From JAGPDF01 sp052035735 (lineage in GTDB: Bacteria > Acidobacteriota > Thermoanaerobaculia > Multivoradales > JAGPDF01), in the NCBI GenBank assembly GCA_052035735.1, contig JBPOHI010000042.1:1-64000 (forward strand): a DNA stretch of 64,000 nucleotides. The letters are read 5' to 3'. Shown piece after piece: positions 1 through 6,532 of the stretch (within the stretch, counting starts at the first letter, position 1; each line of letters begins with the position of its first letter). The notes under the pieces were generated by a model. That model ran no database searches, was not told the origin of the DNA, and saw nothing but the letters and a program-made list of their open reading frames with translations. The translations under genes and the position numbers were made by a program.

Positions 1-79
1 GGTTGACGGCGGATTCGATGTCTTGTTTTCTCTGCAACTCGAAAAAGTAGTGCTCCTTTGCGAGATCCAGATTGGTCAC
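1..79 (-). CDS. Cassette-borne small protein, 3' end outside window
   Basis: On the minus strand a GGAGG ribosome-binding site at 89-85 stands 5 bases before a GTG at 79. It opens a frame with no stop to the window edge, beginning MTNLDLAKEHYFFELQRKQ. The gene starts about 22 bases inside the cassette that follows the leftmost attC, the usual place for a cassette gene. The opening resembles that of small membrane proteins in which a charged segment of this kind precedes two transmembrane helices. That comparison is from memory, and only 26 codons are visible. Confidence 0.55.
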   Translation of the reverse strand, partial: MTNLDLAKEHYFFELQRKQDIESAVN

Positions 80-95
80 AGACACCTCCACAGCC

Positions 96-191
96 GTCTA
101 ACGGATCTGGAGTTGAGCGGCGCGGCCCGAATGCCGCCCGGCGAAGCCGGACGCCGCCGCTGCCCGCGTCCGCTCGAACGACTGGTTAGCT
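96..191 (-). other. attC site (fourth from the integrase)
   Basis: On the minus strand it runs from AGCTAAC at 191 to GTTAGAC at 96. Inner boxes CGTTCGAGCGG and CCGCTCAACTCC can pair, and a GC-rich stem built on CCGGCTTCGCCGG lies between them. About 95 bases long and nearly identical to the next two sites. Confidence 0.9.
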
Positions 192-459
192 CGCAAGTCG
201 CGCATCGCTCACACGCTAACACCAAGCCCCCCGAGCGGCGACGCGGGACGAAGTCACCCTCGCCGGCAGGAGGCCACTGCCTAACGAAGCGAGAACCGCT
301 GGCCTGAATCGCTCGTGCCGCGTGCTGAAGCTCGGAATCGAGTGGTCGCCTCGAGGCGCCACGGCGGGAGAACAACGACTCGCAAGAACTCAGCGAAGTG
401 CGGCGGGGAAAAACAAGAAGAGAACGCTGAGCGACAGGCAACGCTCTCTTGCGGGCTAA
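102..459 (-). other. Integron cassette without a convincing gene (copy A)
   Basis: This 358-base cassette lies between core sites. Its body matches the next cassette closely (same length within one base, last 40-odd bases next to the upstream attC identical). No ATG frame with a ribosome-binding site fits inside it. The only frame shared by both copies starts at a TTG at 441 (MPVAQRSLLVFP) and continues here through the attC, while in the other copy it stops after about 45 codons. It could carry a promoter, a small RNA or a decayed gene; the sequence does not decide between these. Confidence 0.7.
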
Positions 460-549
460 CGGATCCGGAGTTGAGCGGCGCGGCCTGAATGCAGCCCGGC
501 GCAGCCGGACGCCGCCGCTGCCCGCGTCCGCTCGAACGACTGGTTAGCT
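455..549 (-). other. attC site (third from the integrase)
   Basis: The outer boxes are AGCTAAC at 549-543 and GTTAGCC at 460-454 on the minus strand. The inner inverted boxes are the same as in the neighbouring sites, with a GC-rich central stem. Confidence 0.9.
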
Positions 550-816
550 CGCAAGTCACGCATCGCCCACACGCTACCACCAGGTCTCCCGAGCGGCGAC
601 GCGACTCGAAGTGAGCAGCGCCGGCAGGCGACACCGCGTACCGAAGCCGGCGCTGGTCGCCTACTTCGCCCGTGCCGCGTGCTGAAGTTTGGAATTGAGC
701 GGATGCATCGAAGCGCCACTGCGGGACTGGACTGCTTCGCAGAAACTCAGCGAAGTGCCGAAGGGAAAAACAAGAAGAGAACGCTGAGCGACAGGCAACG
801 CTCTCTTGCGGGCTAA
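460..816 (-). other. Integron cassette without a convincing gene (copy B)
   Basis: This 357-base cassette is the near twin of the one at 102-459. The stretch just after the core site (about 770-811 on the plus strand) is identical in both. The TTG-started frame shared with copy A ends here after about 45 codons at a TAG. The tandem pair suggests a recent cassette duplication, or two captures of related cassettes. Confidence 0.7.
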
Positions 817-906
817 CGGATCTGGAGTTGAGCGGCGCGCCAGTGCTGTTGCCCGGCGAAGCCGGACGCTGCCGCTGAACGCGTCCGCTCGAACGACTGG
901 TTAGCT
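812..906 (-). other. attC site (second from the integrase)
   Basis: The outer boxes are AGCTAAC at 906-900 and GTTAGCC at 817-811 on the minus strand, with paired inner boxes. The stop codon TAA of the cassette gene upstream is supplied by the AGCTAAC box, a common arrangement in cassettes. Confidence 0.9.
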
Positions 907-1332
907 GGCGGGCACATGATGGCTCGGAATGCACCGGTTCATTCGATAGCGAGAGTCTCGAATCTCGGAGGTGTCAGTCCCCTCTGGGCGGGCCGCCACC
1001 ACGGCCGAGACCAAGACCCAGTCGCCTTCGAACCACTCTTCCATATTGGACGCAACGACCTCGCCCTCAACGATGAACTCGCGAACGCGAACCGTTGGAG
1101 AAAGACCCTGCAAGAAGCTGGTTACAGCCTCCTCGATCGTTTCGAAGTGTCCATGCCAGAAGTCCCCGTAGCCCACGGTGTACTCGTAGTCATCGACCCA
1201 GAGAGTCACTGGAAATCCAGTCTCGTCGGATAGAGCCGTGACGATGCTGTCCTCGCGCACAAGCAGAGGCACCTCGGGATAGGACTCCAAGGACTTCCTA
1301 AGAACGCCCTCCGCATCTTGGAGACGAGACAT
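901..1332 (-). CDS. Cassette-encoded protein of unknown function
   Basis: This 143-residue, acidic, apparently soluble protein lacks a signal peptide and membrane helices. It fills the second cassette from the core site to the attC, and its stop codon lies in the attC box, so it was almost certainly captured as a cassette. The ATG at 1332 was preferred because GGTG stands 8 bases upstream; a GTG at 1341 in the same frame would add three residues. The middle holds a tryptophan- and tyrosine-rich stretch (VTLWVDDYEYTVGYGDFWHG) followed by a helix-like segment, giving an alpha/beta pattern like that of small immunity-type proteins. I do not recognise the family. Confidence 0.75.
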   Translation of the reverse strand: MSRLQDAEGVLRKSLESYPEVPLLVREDSIVTALSDETGFPVTLWVDDYEYTVGYGDFWHGHFETIEEAVTSFLQGLSPTVRVREFIVEGEVVASNMEEWFEGDWVLVSAVVAARPEGTDTSEIRDSRYRMNRCIPSHHVPAS

Positions 1333-1346
1333 TGCGTTCACCGCCA

Positions 1347-1414
1347 GCTAACGGATCATGAGTTGAGCGGCAAACGGGCGCAGCCCGTTTGTCCGCTCGA
1401 ACGAATTGTTAGGC
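1347..1414 (-). other. attC site (first from the integrase)
   Basis: On the minus strand it reads from GCCTAACAATTCGTTCGAGC at 1414 to GTTAGC at 1347, with a perfect inner hairpin (ACAAACGGGC / GCCCGTTTG). At 68 bases it is shorter than the other three and very close to the classical consensus, so its cassette probably has a different origin. Confidence 0.93.
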
Positions 1415-1420
1415 GGCGGG

Positions 1421-1741
1421 TCACGAGCCTCTCATCCAGAATGTCACGAGAATCGCGAGAAGAACTAACAAATAGACCGGCGTAGCGATGCGTTGAAGAG
1501 CGAACAGCCAAGCAAGGTCGGGGTCGTTGAGAATCTTGTACCGACCGCGATGCACAAATCGAAACATCGCGATGTTGTTGGCGACGGAGTTGTTGAGAAT
1601 CGGGGTCGGACTTCCAAGCTCACGCCATGCCTGAGGGTGCTCTTCGCGAAGACGCCGCAAAGTCGCGAAGTGAAGCGCGAGCAGTGTCGCGAAGCCCGCG
1701 AGGAAAAGAACAAGTAGTCCCAGGATCAGCACTGATCGCAC
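1421..1741 (-). CDS. Cassette-encoded small membrane protein, UspB-like
   Basis: This 106-residue protein has two predicted membrane helices, residues 3-25 and about 83-103, joined by a polar loop. Short basic and proline-containing segments such as REEHPQAWRELG and a conserved-looking NNSVANN sit in the loop. The two-helix layout and size resemble small UspB-like stress proteins and a family often found in cassettes of aquatic bacteria, a comparison from memory. The GTG start at 1741 lies four bases past the core site; a second GTG three codons later is possible. It is the first cassette after attI and so the most likely to be expressed. Confidence 0.8.
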   Translation of the reverse strand: MRSVLILGLLVLFLAGFATLLALHFATLRRLREEHPQAWRELGSPTPILNNSVANNIAMFRFVHRGRYKILNDPDLAWLFALQRIATPVYLLVLLAILVTFWMRGS

Positions 1742-1745
1742 CGCC

Positions 1746-1890
1746 GCCTAACTACCGTTGGTCGCGACTCGGCGCGTGGACGTTTGGTGTGACATTGGGT
1801 GGAATGGAGTGTGGCACATTTCGTTGCGGGGGCGCGCACGGCCCTTTGGCTGCTTCAGATAGGCGAGGGGGTCGGGGCGGGGTTGCGGCG
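1746..1890. other. Likely attI region and cassette promoter region
   Basis: The core site GTTAGGC (minus strand, 1752-1746) marks where the first cassette joins. The roughly 190 bases between it and the integrase stop contain no gene and must hold attI. On the minus strand I see no clear -35/-10 pair for a cassette promoter. The exact attI limits cannot be read from sequence alone. Confidence 0.6.
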
Positions 1891-1921
1891 GATTATTCGG
1901 CGAAATTTCCGAATAATCCGC
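1888..1921. repeat. Perfect 13-base inverted repeat next to intI
   Basis: The arms GCGGATTATTCGG (1888-1900) and CCGAATAATCCGC (1909-1921) are perfect complements around an 8-base loop. It lies 24 bases past the integrase stop, is AT-richer than everything around it, and has no T-run after it on the minus strand. It could be an RNA hairpin ending intI, a protein operator, or part of attI. Confidence 0.75.
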
Positions 1922-1944
1922 TCGCAGGAGGGGGGCGGGGGCGG

Positions 1945-2946
1945 TCAGGGGGCGTCGAGAGGGCTGCGGACGCCGAGGCCTCCTTTGTTGAGGACGTGGG
2001 TGTAGATCATGGTGGTGGAGACCTGGCGGTGGCCGAGCAGTTCCTGCACGGTGCGGATGTCGTAGCCCGCCTCGAGCAGATGGGTGGCGAAGCTGTGGCG
2101 CAGGGTGTGGCAGGTGACCCGTTTGGGGATGCCGGCCATCCTGGCTGCGCGTGTGATCGCGCGCTGCACGCGCTCCGGGTGAAAGTGATGGCGACGCGTC
2201 TCGCCGCTTCGCGGATCTTGCGCGAACCTCGCCGACGGGAAGACCCACTGCCAGGGCCAGTCCAGGGCGGCCATGGGGAGCTTGCGCGCCAGGGCCCCCG
2301 GCAGCTCCACGCGGCCGAAGCCGGCCGCGAGGTCGGCCTGGTGCAGCCGCTGGACCGCAGCGAGATGCGGCCTGAGATCCGCCGCCGCCGTCGCGGGGAG
2401 CATCGTGCGGCGGTCGCGGTCCCCTTTGCCGGCGCGAACGAGGATCTCGTGGCGTTCGAAGTCGAGGTCTTTCACCCGCAGACGCAGAGCTTCGAGGAGC
2501 CGCAGCCCGCCACCGTAGAGCAGCAGCGCCACCAGGCGTTCGATTCCTGCGAGCCCGGCGAGGAGACTGCGCGCCTCAGCTCGCGACAGGACGACCGGCA
2601 GACGCTTCGGGCGGCTGGCGCGCGTCGCTTCGGGTAGCGGGCCGAGCTCTTCGCCGAGGACGTGCCGATAGAGAAAAAGCAGGGCGGCGAGAGCCTGGTT
2701 CTGGGTCGCGGCAGCGACGCCGGATTCGACGGCCAGCGCGCTCAGAAACGCCGAGACCTCTTCGACTCCGAGCTCGGAGGGATGGCGTTTGCCGTGAAAG
2801 AGGATGAACCGCCGCACCCAGGCGCGATAGGCGCGTTCGGTGCGCATCGAGAGCCGCCGCCGGCGGGCCTCGTAAGTCACCTGGTCGAGGAGCCGCGGGC
2901 CTGCGACGGCGATGCCGGTGCTGGAGTCGGTTGGCGAGCAGCTCAT
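1945..2946 (-). CDS. intI: Integron integrase (IntI-type tyrosine recombinase)
   Basis: This site-specific recombinase captures and shuffles cassettes by attI x attC recombination. An N-terminal SAM-like DNA-binding domain includes the typical segment RRFILFHGKRHP. The catalytic domain shows the first arginine in GGGLRLLEALRLRVKDLDF, the HTLRH box, GHRQVSTT and the tyrosine in TMIYTHV. Between them sits the extra helix that separates IntI from other tyrosine recombinases (ALARK, WPWQWVFPS, DPRSGETRRHH). The ATG at 2946 gives 333 residues, close to known IntI proteins; a GTG at 3000 in frame would add 18 residues unlike the family. Its 3' end points to the cassettes, the inverse of the usual layout. 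It looks intact. Confidence 0.95.
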   Translation of the reverse strand: MSCSPTDSSTGIAVAGPRLLDQVTYEARRRRLSMRTERAYRAWVRRFILFHGKRHPSELGVEEVSAFLSALAVESGVAAATQNQALAALLFLYRHVLGEELGPLPEATRASRPKRLPVVLSRAEARSLLAGLAGIERLVALLLYGGGLRLLEALRLRVKDLDFERHEILVRAGKGDRDRRTMLPATAAADLRPHLAAVQRLHQADLAAGFGRVELPGALARKLPMAALDWPWQWVFPSARFAQDPRSGETRRHHFHPERVQRAITRAARMAGIPKRVTCHTLRHSFATHLLEAGYDIRTVQELLGHRQVSTTMIYTHVLNKGGLGVRSPLDAP

Positions 2947-3029
2947 TTGCCCAGTAAGACGGATCGAGCAGGCGCAATCTGGCAAGGACCGGGCGACCAC
3001 GGTCCGCCTGCATGCCCGGCGAGACCGAT

Positions 3030-3047
3030 CGTCACCGGATGGTGACG
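3030..3047. promoter_or_regulatory. Operator-like palindrome between intI and a divergent gene
   Basis: CGTCACC and GGTGACG flank the four bases GGAT, a perfect 7-base dyad. It lies 83 bases before the integrase start and 45 bases before the divergent gene at 3092, a good place to control both. It does not match the E. coli-type LexA box (CTGT-N8-ACAG). Confidence 0.45.
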
Positions 3048-3091
3048 CGCGATCTGCAGCCGCGATACGTCTTTGCGCCTAGGCTTCGCCC

Positions 3092-3436
3092 ATGTCCGAT
3101 CCGGAACTGAGACGCCTCAACGAGCTGGCATCGATCGTGGTCTACGCCACCGATGAAGGCCTGCAACGAAGCCTCGCGGCACTTTGCAACCTGGAGGTCG
3201 AGCTCGGCCAGGAATTGGATCGGCTCGCGCCGTTCCACAACGAATCGCGCAACTACCGACGGGCCGTCGACGCCCTCGAGGCGCTTCGCGAAGCGATTCA
3301 GGAACTGCAGGAGCCGCAACCGGAAACCACCCCTTCGAATCGCCGGAGCGCCGACTGGCGTCGCGCGAGTCTCGCCCCGGAACGCCGGTGGGCGATGCGA
3401 AGACTGCTGCCCGGTCAGCCGATCCGAAGTGCCTGA
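3092..3436 (+). CDS. Hypothetical protein
   Basis: This 114-residue charged protein is mostly helical: residues 1-75 are rich in leucine, glutamate and arginine with a heptad-like pattern (LAALCNLEVELGQELDRL), and the tail after residue 78 is basic and proline-containing. It has no signal peptide or membrane segment. Its 3' end overlaps the convergent gene at 3415 by 22 bases. Codon use is GC-rich like its neighbours. No clear ribosome-binding site precedes the ATG. I do not recognise the family, and it may be a short DNA- or protein-binding coiled coil. Confidence 0.55.
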   Translation: MSDPELRRLNELASIVVYATDEGLQRSLAALCNLEVELGQELDRLAPFHNESRNYRRAVDALEALREAIQELQEPQPETTPSNRRSADWRRASLAPERRWAMRRLLPGQPIRSA

Positions 3437-3696
3437 CCCTGCACTGAAGTTCCCAGCGACGCTGCCGGTGCGAGCGGCGCGCTCACCTCGCGCCAGGCGA
3501 TGGCCGCCTCCGAGGGCGACGGCAGAGACGGCCCGGTCGCGCCGCACACGCAAGCGGTCTGGTAACTGACGCGGCTTTGCAAGCGCTCGAAATGGCGGGT
3601 CTCGAGCAGCACGAGCCGTTCCGCCGAAGCGCGACAGTAGGGGCAGGGACTCGCGGCGAGAGTGACGACCGGGGTAAGACGCTTGCGGATCTCCAT
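3415..3696 (-). CDS. Lar-like zinc-ribbon protein
   Basis: This 93-residue protein has one CPYC and one CVCG pair about 32 residues apart, followed by the segment EAAIAWRE. That is the pattern of the Lar / restriction-alleviation zinc-ribbon family (CPFC ... C..CGA.GP ... EEAIEAWN). In phages and prophages Lar proteins modulate type I restriction; many chromosomal members have no known role, so the name is only a family resemblance. The start is well supported, with GGAGG 6 bases before the ATG. The last 22 bases overlap the convergent gene. Confidence 0.65.
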   Translation of the reverse strand: MEIRKRLTPVVTLAASPCPYCRASAERLVLLETRHFERLQSRVSYQTACVCGATGPSLPSPSEAAIAWREVSAPLAPAASLGTSVQGQALRIG

Positions 3697-3869
3697 TGGC
3701 CCTCCTGAAACGGCAGGCAGGTGGATCTTGCGTCAGCACCCGTGCGCCGGGAGCGACGACGGCGCGACAGCTCGGCGCCGAATTGAGCGTGCAAACTCTC
3801 TGTGACGGACGTTCAGGCGTCTGCGCCCGGGTGATCTGATTCGCAGAGCAACCAGAGGAGAAGCGGATC

Positions 3870-4193
3870 ATGGAGATCCCGGAAACGGCAGCACTCGAGA
3901 AGGCCGAGGCGCACGTGCTGCGTGCTCTGCTCCTGATCGTCGAGCGGGAGGTCACGCTACCCGAGGCGATCGATCACGCGTTCCAGGCAGAGTTGGAGCC
4001 GCTCGCCGAGATGGCGCTCCCGGCCGCGCCGGGCAGGATTCGCTCCCAGATCGCGGAAGCCTTCGCGGCGTTTCGCGCAGCGCCGGAGAAGGAGCGCCGT
4101 ACTCGCGCTTCTGCCCTGAACCGCATGCTGATCCACCTGCATCTCGCCATCGTCGAAGCCAAGTGGGGCCCGCTCCACCTGCACAGGAAGTAG
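3870..4193 (+). CDS. Hypothetical helical protein
   Basis: This 107-residue protein is predicted almost entirely alpha-helical, without signal peptide, cysteines or membrane segments. A GAGGAG ribosome-binding site lies 9 bases before the ATG. The C-terminal half (IRSQIAEAFAAFRAAPEKER) is amphipathic. A 173-base gap with no feature I can name separates it from the gene at 3696. I do not recognise the family. Confidence 0.6.
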   Translation: MEIPETAALEKAEAHVLRALLLIVEREVTLPEAIDHAFQAELEPLAEMALPAAPGRIRSQIAEAFAAFRAAPEKERRTRASALNRMLIHLHLAIVEAKWGPLHLHRK

Positions 4194-4277
4194 ATCGGGA
4201 GGTCCATCGCTGGGGAATCAGCCCGGCGGGCGCCTGCCCCCGCCCTGGCGGCAGCTGTCGTCGGACCGAACCGATGC

Positions 4278-4306
4278 AGAAACGGCCCCGAGGGTTCCCG
4301 GAGCCG
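4278..4306 (-). terminator. Possible terminator of the tRNA gene
   Basis: On the minus strand CGGCTCCG and CGGGGCCG form an 8-base stem (one G-U pair) with an 8-base loop, followed by TTTCT. It begins 33 bases past the tRNA 3' end. The T-run is short, so the call is tentative. Confidence 0.4.
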
Positions 4307-4338
4307 CCGCGCTAACTGCTGAATCTGAGGGAGAAGAT

Positions 4339-4414
<76 letters not shown>

Positions 4415-4492
4415 ACCGGAGCCCGGAAGTCTATGCGACGGCGCGCCTCCACGACAAGTCCCCGCGGCGCGGCGTCCGGCCGGGTGGCGGAT

Positions 4493-5860
4493 TCAGCGGC
4501 TTCGTTTGCGGCTGGGCGGGGCGCCGGCCCTGCTGCCGATGCGGCTCGGCCCGGTGCGCGGCGGAGTGCCGGGGGGTCGTTCACCCTCGCCCGGCGCCTC
4601 CTGGCCCGCTGCGGCGCCGGGCTCGGCAAGCTCTTCTCCGGCCGCGCCGGCGAATTCGCTGGCCTGCTCGGCGGCGACTCTCTCCCAGTAGGCGGCGCTG
4701 CTCTGCTCCTGCGGCCGCGCGTGCGCCTTCTCGCCCAGGGCGCGGGCGATCTTCGCCTGCAGGGCGGGGATCCCCTCGCCGGTCTCGGCCGAGACGGCGA
4801 TCACGCCGGCGCGGGCGCGCGAGATGCGCTCCTCGGCCGGCAACCGATCGATCTTGTTGTGGACTTCGAGGACATTGCCGGGATCGATCCCGAGCTCCTT
4901 CATTACCTCTTCGGCGACCGCCTTCTGCTCCTGCCAGCGCGGATGACTCCGGTCGATGACGTGGAGGACGAGATCCGACTGCACGATCTCGTCGAGCGTC
5001 GAGCGGAAGGAGGCGACGAGATGATGCGGCAGCTTGCGGATGAAGCCGACGGTGTCGGCGAACACGGCGAGGGCGCCCTCGCGATCGAGCGCTCCGCGAC
5101 GCAGGCGCGAGTCGAGGGTCGCGAACAGGCGATTCTCGGCGAAGGTCTTGTCGTTGGTCAGGCGGTTGAACAGCGTCGACTTGCCGGCGTTGGTGTAGCC
5201 GGCGAGCGCCACGACCGGAATCTCCGACCGGCCGCGCCGGTGCTCCTTGCGCATCTTGTCGATCTGTTCGAGCTCGCGCTTCAGGCGCGTGATGTTGCGC
5301 TTGATGACCCGGCGGTCGGCCTCGAGCTGCGACTCGCCTTCGCCGCCGCGCACCCCGATGCCGCCGACCTGTCGCGACAGGTGCTGCCACTGCCGGGTGA
5401 GGCGCGGCAGCAGGTACTGCAGCCGCGCGAGCTCGACCTGGGTCCGCGCCTCCTTGCTGCGCGCGCGTTGGTCGAATATTTCGAGGATCAGGCCGCTGCG
5501 GTCCATGACCTGGACCTTGAGAACCTCCTCGAGGTTCTTGACCTGGCCGCCCGAGAGGTCGTCGTCGAAGATCACCAAGTTGGCCTGGAGCTCGGCGGCC
5601 TTGGCCGCCACCTCGGCGGCCTTTCCCGAGCCGATGAAGAACTTCGGGTCGAGCGACTTGCGCGCCTGGACGGTCTCGCCGACCACCTCGACGCCGGCGG
5701 TGTCGGCCAGCGCGGCGAGCTCGGCCAGGTGCTCCTCGGCCTCGAAGGCCGGCAGACCGGGGAGCGCCACGCCGACCAGGAAGGCCCGTCGCCGGCCTCC
5801 GGGACCTCCGGAGAGCCGAATCCGTTCCGAATCTCGTGCGTTTGGGCGGGGAGAAGTCAT
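4493..5860 (-). CDS. hflX: GTPase HflX
   Basis: HflX is a ribosome-associated GTPase that binds 50S subunits and helps split stalled ribosomes, notably under heat stress. An N-terminal HflX domain (about 30-200) has the glycine-rich GGIGVRGGEGESQLE segment. A linker coiled coil is followed by the GTPase domain with P-loop GYTNAGKS (221-228), DTVGF (269-273) and NKID (about 346). The C-terminal tail after residue 405 is a low-complexity, basic and proline-rich extension. The length of 455 is slightly above typical because of it. The gene is divergent from the thioredoxin gene, with 26 bases between the two starts. Confidence 0.96.
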   Translation of the reverse strand: MTSPRPNARDSERIRLSGGPGGRRRAFLVGVALPGLPAFEAEEHLAELAALADTAGVEVVGETVQARKSLDPKFFIGSGKAAEVAAKAAELQANLVIFDDDLSGGQVKNLEEVLKVQVMDRSGLILEIFDQRARSKEARTQVELARLQYLLPRLTRQWQHLSRQVGGIGVRGGEGESQLEADRRVIKRNITRLKRELEQIDKMRKEHRRGRSEIPVVALAGYTNAGKSTLFNRLTNDKTFAENRLFATLDSRLRRGALDREGALAVFADTVGFIRKLPHHLVASFRSTLDEIVQSDLVLHVIDRSHPRWQEQKAVAEEVMKELGIDPGNVLEVHNKIDRLPAEERISRARAGVIAVSAETGEGIPALQAKIARALGEKAHARPQEQSSAAYWERVAAEQASEFAGAAGEELAEPGAAAGQEAPGEGERPPGTPPRTGPSRIGSRAGAPPSRKRSR

Positions 5861-5886
5861 CGCGTGGTTGATTAGGATAGCCGAGG

Positions 5887-6519
5887 ATGAACGAAATCGA
5901 CGATTCGACGCCCATGCCGCCGGCTCCCGCGGTCCCCGGTGCCGGCGGCGAGCCGACCCTCCCGGCGACGGCGCCTTCCGCCGCCGGACGCCGCGGTCTG
6001 CCGCTGCAGGCCAGGATCGCCGGCGGTCTGGCCCTCGCCATCGTGCTGAGCTTCTTCCTCTGGCCGCGCGCCAAGACCGAACGCCGCTTCGAAGACGGCT
6101 ACCTGATGGACGAGAGCGGCGCGCCGGTGGCGCTCGCCAGTCGGCTCGAACCGGTCACCCTGGTGCATTTCTGGGCGACCTGGTGCCCGCCGTGCCGGCA
6201 GGAGATTCCGAGCCTGCTGGCCTTCGCCGACGAAGTCGGGCCCGGCCGCCTGAAGCTCGTGCTGGTCGCCGTCGCCGACGAACGCGACCGGGCCGTTCAG
6301 TTTGTCGGCAATCGGCGCTTTCCGGTGCTCTTCGACCCGGTCTGGGACGTCGCCCGGCGCTTTCGCACCGAGCAGCTCCCCGAGACCCATCTGGTGCTCG
6401 ACGGCAAGCTCGCGGCGAGCTTCGTGGGCGCCGCCGACTGGCGCAACTCGGTGGCGCGCCGCACCGTGCTCGCGCGCCTCGCCGAGCGCGCCGCGCCGCC
6501 CGCGGCAGCGCCGCACTGA
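5887..6519 (+). CDS. Membrane-anchored TlpA/ResA-like thioredoxin
   Basis: This is a thiol-disulfide oxidoreductase likely to act in the periplasm on proteins such as apocytochromes. A proline/alanine-rich cytoplasmic lead (1-40) is followed by one membrane anchor (about 43-60) and a thioredoxin fold with active site WCPPC (C100, C103). A cis-proline-like QLPETHLV segment follows near residue 163. The length of 210 suits TlpA-like proteins. AGGA lies 9 bases before the ATG. No cytochrome-maturation genes are near, so the substrate is open. It converges with the outer-membrane gene downstream, leaving 13 bases. Confidence 0.88.
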   Translation: MNEIDDSTPMPPAPAVPGAGGEPTLPATAPSAAGRRGLPLQARIAGGLALAIVLSFFLWPRAKTERRFEDGYLMDESGAPVALASRLEPVTLVHFWATWCPPCRQEIPSLLAFADEVGPGRLKLVLVAVADERDRAVQFVGNRRFPVLFDPVWDVARRFRTEQLPETHLVLDGKLAASFVGAADWRNSVARRTVLARLAERAAPPAAAPH

Positions 6520-6532
6520 GGAGCTCGACTCG

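Larger units (their letters stand above)
1..3000. mobile_element. Chromosomal integron: integrase plus cassette array
   Basis: The right part holds an IntI-type integrase. To its left lie four attC sites whose outer boxes read GTTRRRY / RYYYAAC-like and whose inner boxes form imperfect inverted repeats, spaced 360 to 535 bases apart. On the minus strand the sites read in the canonical sense (for example GCCTAACAATTCGTTCGAGC at the one nearest the integrase), and cassette genes are read on the minus strand away from the integrase. Cassette boundaries by core site are about 1352-1751, 817-1351, 460-816, 102-459 and 1-101 (cut by the window edge). The array very likely continues to the left. The integrase 3' end, not its 5' end, faces the array, which is the reverse of class 1 integrons. 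Confidence 0.9.

Noticed and set aside
102..816. Coding gene starting at TTG in both twin cassettes
   Set aside because: The frame stops at different points in the two copies, continues through attC in one, and has no ribosome-binding site; kept only as a remark.
96..906. CRISPR-like array of 95-base repeats
   Set aside because: The repeats are attC sites with GTTRRRY boxes, spaced about 360 bases apart by non-unique bodies; no 30-base spacers.
281..934. Long minus-strand frame (217 codons) over the cassettes
   Set aside because: It runs through two attC sites; the repeated LTSRSSGR...PLNS segments are translated attC, a known artefact, and it lacks a ribosome-binding site.
1627..2637. 336-codon plus-strand frame
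   Set aside because: Antisense to the integrase; low-complexity Gly/Arg composition and no family match.
2947..3091. LexA box controlling intI
   Set aside because: No CTGT-N8-ACAG or close variant in the gap; only the GTCACC dyad is present.
3032..3955. 307-codon minus-strand frame
   Set aside because: Covers three better-supported genes; composition is that of a GC-rich antisense frame.
4308..4320. GCTAAC beside the tRNA as an attC or attachment site
   Set aside because: No paired GTTRRRY or inner boxes, and no repeat of the tRNA 3' end elsewhere in the window.
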